Origin: an uncultured Bacteroidia bacterium
GTDB lineage: Bacteria; Bacteroidota; Bacteroidia; Bacteroidales; F082
NCBI GenBank assembly: GCA_902769875.1
Contig: CACXQV010000022.1
Location: 74,305 to 138,304, forward strand
Direction of reading: 5' to 3'
Length of the DNA: 64,000 nt
This document shows positions 59,073-64,000 of the stretch, piece after piece (the stretch's first letter is position 1; each line of letters begins with the position of its first letter). Under the pieces are notes generated by a model. It saw only the letters and a list, made by a program, of their open reading frames with translations, was not told the origin of the DNA and did not search any database. Both the position numbers and the translations under genes were made by a program.

Positions 59073-60536
59073 ATGGTAATAGATGAACTTGTTGAAAAAC
59101 AGATGATTTCCCGAATGAGGCTTGACAACCCTTGGTGGTCGAGTGGGGTTATTCGCGAAGATTTCAAGGCATTGATGCCGAGGGCTTATCTTGACAGTTT
59201 CCATTCGATGGTGAGCAATATGAGTGTCAAAAGGGCTTTTATCCTGATGGGACCGCGCCGTGTCGGGAAGACGGTGATGATTTATCATTCCATACAACGC
59301 TTTATTAATGAGGGTGTTTCGCCACAAAATCTCGTTTATCTTTCTGTGGAAACGCCTATTTACAATGGAATTTCCCTCGAACAACTGATGAACATTGCGC
59401 TCAAGGCCGTTGGGAAGGCGTTTTCGTCCGAAGAGCGGTATTATGTCTTTTTCGACGAGGTGCAATACCTGAAAGATTGGGAAATTCACCTCAAATCGTT
59501 GGTCGATGCGTTTCCCAACGTGCGTTTTGTGGCCTCGGGTAGTGCGGCGGCGGCATTGAAGAAAAAGAGCATAGAGAGCGGTGCCGGACGCTTCACCGAT
59601 TTCCATCTGCCTCCGCTGTTGTTCTACGAATACCTTCAACTGCACCATCAGGAGCATCTGATTAAGGAAAGCGAAGTCAATTGGAACGGGCAGCCTACTC
59701 CTGTCCTTGAATCGACTGACATTCAGCGACTCAACGAATTGTTTGTCGACTACATCAACTACGGAGGCTATCCCGAAGTGGCCTTCAACACGGAAATTCA
59801 AGCCGACCCTGGGCAATACATCCGTCACGACATCATTGACAAGGTGCTGATGCGCGACTTGCCCATTCTGTATGGCATTACCGACGTGCAGGAACTGAAT
59901 TCCATGTTCACGATGATTGCCTATCTGTCGGGCAACCAGTTCTCGTTTGAGAGCCTCGCGCAAAACACGGGCGTGAAGAAGGACACGTTGCGCAAATACC
60001 TTGAGTATCTTGAGGCGGCGTTCCTCATCAAGACCATCCACCGCACCGACAACACCGCCAAACGCTACCAGCGCGAGCGGAATTTCAAGATTTACCTGAC
60101 CAATCCATCGTTGCGTTGCGCCCTTTTCCAGCCCATCACCACCGCCGATGCGGAGATTGGCGAGATGGTGGAGACAGCCGTCATCGCGCAATGGGTGTCA
60201 CGCTTGGGTGCCGATGTCAGTTACGCCAACTGGCGCATCGGGAAGAAGGAGATGGGTGAGGTGGACATTGTGGGCATCAATGCGGCGCGGCAAAAACCCG
60301 ACTGGGCCGTTGAGGTCAAGTGGAGCGACCGCTATTTTGAGAATCCCAACGAACTATCCTCGTTGAAAACCTATATGGAAACCAACCACTTGACGCAGGC
60401 TTTGGTAACCACGATGACCCAAAGCGGTTTGGTCGGCCAAAGTTGGGGCAATCTGCAGTTTATGCCAGCTGCTTGCTATGCCTATCTTGTCGGACGGAAC
60501 ACGCTGAAACGGGTTAAAAGTAGGGTGGGGTTCTAA
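59073..60536 (+). CDS. AAA-family ATPase with DUF4143 C-terminal domain (second)
   Basis: A 487-residue relative of 15213-16514. Walker A is [15 protein letters not shown] (about residues 57-71), Walker B is [14 protein letters not shown] (about 123-136) and the sensor is [11 protein letters not shown]. The DUF4143 part follows a small winged-helix-like region ([29 protein letters not shown]). Near the C-terminus [26 protein letters not shown] has the D...ExK pattern of PD-(D/E)xK nucleases. Role of the family unknown. Start at 59073, 25 bp after the -7 element. Confidence 0.85.
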   Translation: MVIDELVEKQMISRMRLDNPWWSSGVIREDFKALMPRAYLDSFHSMVSNMSVKRAFILMGPRRVGKTVMIYHSIQRFINEGVSPQNLVYLSVETPIYNGISLEQLMNIALKAVGKAFSSEERYYVFFDEVQYLKDWEIHLKSLVDAFPNVRFVASGSAAAALKKKSIESGAGRFTDFHLPPLLFYEYLQLHHQEHLIKESEVNWNGQPTPVLESTDIQRLNELFVDYINYGGYPEVAFNTEIQADPGQYIRHDIIDKVLMRDLPILYGITDVQELNSMFTMIAYLSGNQFSFESLAQNTGVKKDTLRKYLEYLEAAFLIKTIHRTDNTAKRYQRERNFKIYLTNPSLRCALFQPITTADAEIGEMVETAVIAQWVSRLGADVSYANWRIGKKEMGEVDIVGINAARQKPDWAVEVKWSDRYFENPNELSSLKTYMETNHLTQALVTTMTQSGLVGQSWGNLQFMPAACYAYLVGRNTLKRVKSRVGF

Positions 60537-60556
60537 TCATTAACACAATGGTAACT

Positions 60557-62764
60557 ATGAAGAAATATTCGCTAATACTTGTTCTTTCTTTCTTCTTATT
60601 CGCTTGTAATGAGCAAGTTGAAAAGGAACAATGGAACTTGGTTATGACTCAACCCGCCCAAATCTGGGAGGAATGTTTCCCTCTGGGCAACGGACATCTC
60701 GGTATGATGCCTGACGGTGGCATTGAAAAGGAAACCTTTGTGCTGAACGACATTACTTTATGGAGCGGCGCACCGAGCGATGACAGCAATCCATTGGCCT
60801 TGGAATCGTTGCCCGAAATCCAAAGGCTGTTGAAAGAAGGCAAGAACGATGAAGCCCAAAACCTGATGTATGAGACTTTTGTCTGCGGCGGTGCGGGTTC
60901 GGGACACGGACAAGGCGCGAAGGTGCCGTTTGGCTGCTATCAGACTTTGGGCAATATGACGATTGCATACCATTATCCCAACGATGATTCCGTAACCAAC
61001 AATAAACGAACACTTTGCCTCAACGATGCCATCCACAAGGTTTCATTCGAGAAAGGTGGGCAACATTATGAGCGCGAGGCTTTCATTTCCCGTGTGGATG
61101 ACGTGGCAGTTATTCGTTTGTCAGGTTCTGCTTCGTTTTCTATTAATTTGTCCCGTCCCGAAAAAGCCGAAATCTTCACCGATGCGGACGGTATCGTTAT
61201 GCGCGGCCAATTGGACAGCCGTGTTGAAGGCGTGGAAGGAATGAAGTATTACGCTAAAGCACAGTCGGTTACAGAAAATAATGAAACGATTATCTACTTT
61301 TGTGCCGCCACCGATTTTATGTGCGACAATCCCGAAATCTATGTCAACGAGCACCTGAAAATGGCTATCGAAAAAGGCTTTGATGCGGTGAAAAACGACC
61401 ATTTGAAAGCTCACCACGAACTGTTTGACCGCGTGGAGTTGCAGATTGGCGAACCAAAAGAGAATCAAGACCTTACTTTGGAAGACCATTGGAAAGACTT
61501 CCTCGTGAACGACGACCCTTGGCTGCCCGTGTGCTATTTCCATTTCGGGCGTTATCTGCTCTTCAGTTCAACGCACGAGGATTTGTTGCCGCCCAACCTG
61601 CAAGGGCTGTGGGCAAACACGATTCAAACTCCTTGGAACGGCGACTACCACCTTAATATTAATGTGGAGATGAACCACTGGCCGTGCGAGGTCTGCAACC
61701 TTTCGGAACTGCATTTGCCCTTAATCCGTTTTGCCGAAGGGCTGATGCCTTCGGGGAGCAAAACCGCCCGCGACTTTTACGGAGCACGAGGCTGGACGGC
61801 GCATGTGGTCTGCAATCCGTGGGGCTTCACGGCACCGGGCGAGCATCCCTCGTGGGGCGCGACCAACACGGGCGGGGCTTGGTTGGCTTTGCACGCTTGG
61901 CAGCATTACGAGTTTACTCAAGATATTGATTTTCTGCGAGAAGCCTATCCATTAATGAAAGAAGCTGCGCAGTTCTTCCTTGATGCGATGATAGAGGAGC
62001 CCGAACATGGTTGGCTTGTCACCGCCCCGACCACTTCGCCCGAAAATGCCTTTTGGCTCAACGACAGCACCGCCGTCAGTGTGTGCATGGGCAGCACGAT
62101 GGACGTGCAGATTGTCAGCGAGTTGTATGATGCAGTTTGTCAGTCGACGGAGATTTTGGGTGTGGATGCGGCTTTTGCTGACAGCCTACAAGCAGCAAAA
62201 TCCCATTTTCCGCCGATGCAGGTCAGCGAGGCGGGTTATTTGCAGGAATGGCTGAAGGATTACAAGGAAGTGGAGCCGCAGCACCGGCATGTGTCGCATC
62301 TGTTTGGGTTGTATCCCGGCACGATGCTGACCCAATCGAAAACGCCGGAATTAATGGAGGCCTGCCGTGAGACCTTGCGCCGTCGTGGCGACGAAGGCAC
62401 AGGCTGGTCGCGGGCGTGGAAAATCTGTTTTTGGGCACGCCTCGGCGACGGCGACCATGCTTATCAACTCTTGAGAAATCTATTGGAACCTGCCCTCCGA
62501 CCTGACGGCAAGCATCGTGCAGGCACTTATCCCAACCTCTTTTGTGCCCATCCGCCGTTCCAAATTGATGGCAACTTCGGCGGCACGGCTGGCATCGCCG
62601 AGATGCTTTTGCAAAGCCATGACGGCGAAATCGAATTGCTCTCCGCCTTGCCTTCGGTATGGAAGAATGGCCATTTCAAAGGGCTTTGCACCCGAGGCAA
62701 TAAGGTGGTGGAATGTACTTGGAAAGATGGGGAAGTCAGGCGTTATAAAGTGACTTCGCGGTGA
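60557..62764 (+). CDS. GH95 family alpha-L-fucosidase (lipoprotein)
   Basis: A 735-residue glycoside hydrolase with a lipoprotein signal ([17 protein letters not shown]). The N-terminal beta domain begins [22 protein letters not shown] and [13 protein letters not shown], hallmarks of GH95. The (alpha/alpha)6 barrel contains [32 protein letters not shown] and [10 protein letters not shown] with the catalytic Glu, and [13 protein letters not shown] and [23 protein letters not shown] with the Asn/Asp residues. GH95 enzymes remove alpha-1,2-fucose (or galactose) from host or plant glycans. The lipid anchor suggests a periplasmic or surface location. No SusC/SusD pair is nearby. An in-frame ATG nine bases upstream is possible. 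Confidence 0.92.
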   Translation: MKKYSLILVLSFFLFACNEQVEKEQWNLVMTQPAQIWEECFPLGNGHLGMMPDGGIEKETFVLNDITLWSGAPSDDSNPLALESLPEIQRLLKEGKNDEAQNLMYETFVCGGAGSGHGQGAKVPFGCYQTLGNMTIAYHYPNDDSVTNNKRTLCLNDAIHKVSFEKGGQHYEREAFISRVDDVAVIRLSGSASFSINLSRPEKAEIFTDADGIVMRGQLDSRVEGVEGMKYYAKAQSVTENNETIIYFCAATDFMCDNPEIYVNEHLKMAIEKGFDAVKNDHLKAHHELFDRVELQIGEPKENQDLTLEDHWKDFLVNDDPWLPVCYFHFGRYLLFSSTHEDLLPPNLQGLWANTIQTPWNGDYHLNINVEMNHWPCEVCNLSELHLPLIRFAEGLMPSGSKTARDFYGARGWTAHVVCNPWGFTAPGEHPSWGATNTGGAWLALHAWQHYEFTQDIDFLREAYPLMKEAAQFFLDAMIEEPEHGWLVTAPTTSPENAFWLNDSTAVSVCMGSTMDVQIVSELYDAVCQSTEILGVDAAFADSLQAAKSHFPPMQVSEAGYLQEWLKDYKEVEPQHRHVSHLFGLYPGTMLTQSKTPELMEACRETLRRRGDEGTGWSRAWKICFWARLGDGDHAYQLLRNLLEPALRPDGKHRAGTYPNLFCAHPPFQIDGNFGGTAGIAEMLLQSHDGEIELLSALPSVWKNGHFKGLCTRGNKVVECTWKDGEVRRYKVTSR

Positions 62765-62770
62765 GGATGC

Positions 62771-63112
62771 TCACTTTTTCGGTCCGCACTGTTTCACGAG
62801 CCACATAATGTACTGGTCGGAAACGTTGTCGATTTCGTTCTTGTCATAAATAGTTAGCAAGGTCACATTGGTATCATCGCTTACCAGCACATTCAGGGTC
62901 AGTATGCGAGCGCCACTGCTTTTGCCCTTGCCTTTTGAACTGATGGCCATGCGAATCTTACGCACGCCGCCGCCCAAGTCATCGCCTTGGACGGGATTCT
63001 CTAACAGACTTTTTTTAAGGGCTTTGTAGTCTTCACCTAAAGACTTGTACTTTTTGGAGAGCCGTTTTAATTGACGCAAAAACTCCACAGAAGGGATAAG
63101 TGTTACTTTCAT
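62771..63112 (-). CDS. RelE-like toxin
   Basis: A 113-residue protein of the RelE/HigB-like type: an N-terminal strand and helix pair (VTLIPSVEFLRQLKRLSKKYKSLGEDYKALKKSL), then VRKIRMAISSKGKGKSSGARILTLNVLV, the 'KxR..SKGxGKSGGxR' pattern characteristic of this branch, and YDKNEIDNVSDQYI. It overlaps the antitoxin gene by ATGA. Confidence 0.8.
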   Translation of the reverse strand: MKVTLIPSVEFLRQLKRLSKKYKSLGEDYKALKKSLLENPVQGDDLGGGVRKIRMAISSKGKGKSSGARILTLNVLVSDDTNVTLLTIYDKNEIDNVSDQYIMWLVKQCGPKK

Positions 63113-63363
63113 AAGATTCCTTCTTTTTGAAGTTCTTCTTCAAACTCTTCCAGAGTCATCATCTTAATCTCCCCGCGTTTGGCGCGTTCCACTTCGTCGA
63201 ATGCCCGTGTCAGCGTTTCCTTCACATACGCTTTCTGCTTCGCGGTTTTGGCGTCGTCGGCAGTTGGCTCAATGAGTTTGTCAGCCAACCATTCGCGGTC
63301 TTTCTTGGAGAGTTTCAGCCCTTGTAAATAGTTCCAAAGGTTGTTCAATGCAACTGTAGTCAT
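63109..63363 (-). CDS. Antitoxin partner of the RelE-like toxin, with shared N-terminal module
   Basis: An 84-residue protein starting MTTVALNNLWNYLQGLKLSKKDREWLADKL, nearly the same N-terminal 30 residues as the PIN antitoxin at 55194-55532. The C-terminal part (REIKMMTLEEFEEELQKEGIL-like, acidic) differs and presumably fits the RelE-like toxin. Start at 63363, 27 bp from the -7 element. Confidence 0.78.
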   Translation of the reverse strand: MTTVALNNLWNYLQGLKLSKKDREWLADKLIEPTADDAKTAKQKAYVKETLTRAFDEVERAKRGEIKMMTLEEFEEELQKEGIL

Positions 63364-63389
63364 ACGCATTCCCTTTCTTTTTCTCGCTG

Positions 63390-63490
63390 CAAAATTACCA
63401 ATATTCTCCAAACGGGAACGGTATTTCAGGCAGATTTGTGAAAGATTTGTTTCTTTTTCCTTCATCCAAAAGAAATTATACCTATTTTTG
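63390..63490. promoter_or_regulatory. Divergent promoters: RelE-type TA (minus) and last gene (plus)
   Basis: CAAAATTA at 63390-63397 (TAATTTTG on the minus strand) for the TA pair; TATTTTTG at 63483-63490 followed by CAACG on the plus strand, about 300 bp before the gene at 63792. The segment 63364-63480 is homologous to 55533-55630. Confidence 0.55.
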
Positions 63491-63534
63491 CAACGCCATT
63501 CCGGGAAAAATCGGAGTGGCCAGAGAAAGCGCAT

Positions 63535-63791
63535 TCTTCGCTTTGTTCCTCAACGGTGAACTTGGACAACTCACATTATAAAGGAGGAATATAGTGGGGT
63601 AGTTGCTTTCGCTGTTATGTTTATGTAAACATTTGCATAACATAAACAGTGGAGCAGCCCCTATCCTATATTTTTCTTTATAGGGAGTCCAAGCCCAACC
63701 GTTGGAAATAAGGATAAGTTTGGGAGGCTCCGCTCTGTAGTTGTTTTCAAAATTGCCCGATTGAGCCAAAGGGCAAAAACGGTTTCAAAAC
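63535..63791 (+). promoter_or_regulatory. Long leader with several hairpins before the last gene
   Basis: There is no gene here. ATGTTTA/TAAACAT (about 63621-63636), CCTATA/TATAGG (about 63667-63686), and CCCAA/TTGGG and GGAGC/GCTCC pairings around 63650-63742 can be drawn. It is not similar to the structured RNA at 10870 or 55770. Without a second copy the fold is only suggestive. Confidence 0.35.
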
Positions 63792-64000
63792 ATGCGAAAC
63801 ATCAAGACAAAGAAGAAACTGAAAATGTTGGCAATGGTGATGGCATTGTCTATTCCGATTGTTGCAACCGCCCAAGGCGGATTGTTCCAACGCGGTCCCA
63901 CACAGGGCAACCGCACCAAAGCGGTGGTGATTTGTTTCAATAATCGGTCGTTTTTGAGTCTGTCTTCAGCGGGTCATGGGAGCGGGGAGAGGCATAAGCG
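63792..64000 (+). CDS. Start of a secreted protein, cut by the window end
   Basis: An open frame from ATG 63792 runs to the last base. It has a basic start (MRNIKTKKKLK), a hydrophobic signal core (MLAMVMALSIPIVATA) and QGGLFQRGPTQ after the likely cleavage site. The 'QGGLFQRG' beginning is known to me from short Bacteroidales exported proteins, but after about 50 residues the sequence looks unusual, so a frameshift is possible. Product unknown. Confidence 0.5.
   Translation, partial: MRNIKTKKKLKMLAMVMALSIPIVATAQGGLFQRGPTQGNRTKAVVICFNNRSFLSLSSAGHGSGERHK

Noticed and set aside
60548-62764. A polysaccharide utilisation locus around the GH95 gene
   Set aside because: No SusC/SusD pair, sensor-regulator or other glycosidase is adjacent; it is flanked by an AAA/DUF4143 gene and a TA pair.

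Overview
This window looks like chromosome from an uncultured member of the Bacteroidales. The evidence is the many Bacteroidetes-type promoters (TAnnTTTG at -7), type IX secretion C-terminal domains (12970-15063 and 55960-58758), the gliding lipoprotein GldH, an OstA-like LPS protein, a BspA-type leucine-rich repeat protein, and Bacteroidetes gene neighbourhoods such as purC/phoH, gldH/ricT/PBP1A and prs/rplY/pth. I cannot name a genus or species.

Layout. 1-11 kb: a surface lipoprotein, a MazG-like hydrolase, an OstA-like protein, two ParE/RelE-type toxin-antitoxin (TA) pairs, gpmA, an outer-membrane beta-barrel protein, mntP, a tRNA-Pro with a broken acceptor stem, a U32 protein, a PHP phosphatase and an orphan HicB. 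11-16.6 kb: an accessory patch bracketed by 81-bp direct repeats that carry the 3' tip of purC. It holds a DUF3791-DUF3990-DUF3791 TA-like operon, a subtilisin-like protease and an AAA/DUF4143 ATPase whose promoter contains a palindrome. 16.5-19.6 kb: purC and phoH, separated by a RAYT transposase and a dense field of REP-like palindromes. 19.7-32.2 kb: core genes (SAM hydrolase, PAP2 phosphatase, obgE, PBP1A, gldH, ricT, lemA, glmS) plus an AT-rich gtrA/gtrB/DUF6056 glycosylation cluster. 32.2-33.2 kb: a 198-bp REPIN-like inverted repeat and two small unknown genes. 33.2-48.1 kb: an integrated phage-like or satellite-like element. It has an integrase, an excisionase-type protein, a VRR-NUC-like nuclease, a toxin-like/XRE pair, an ISAzo13-like insertion sequence with inverted repeats and a 3-bp target duplication, two repressors, an amidoligase with a class II glutamine amidotransferase, an ASCH-like protein, a PAPS-reductase/ParB pair, and terminase genes at its very end with no capsid or tail genes. 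48.3-55.5 kb: tRNA-Leu, prs, rplY, pth, a DPP-IV-like peptidase, a YfcC-type transporter and a PIN-type TA pair. 55.7-64 kb: a structured RNA leader, a BspA-like protein, a second AAA/DUF4143 ATPase with its own palindrome, a GH95 fucosidase, a RelE-like TA pair and the start of a secreted protein.

The strongest unexplained signals are: (1) a structured RNA of about 145 nt present twice (10870-11013 and 55770-55914), with five stems preserved by compensatory changes and an invariant long-range pairing ending in a U-run; (2) perfect palindromes of different sequence but the same layout in front of both AAA/DUF4143 genes, with extra gene-less copies of one of them; (3) the RAYT/REP/REPIN field; (4) the amidoligase/GATase pair and the PAPS-reductase/ParB pair in a terminase-bearing element without structural genes; (5) two TA loci with homologous promoters and antitoxin N-termini but unrelated toxins.
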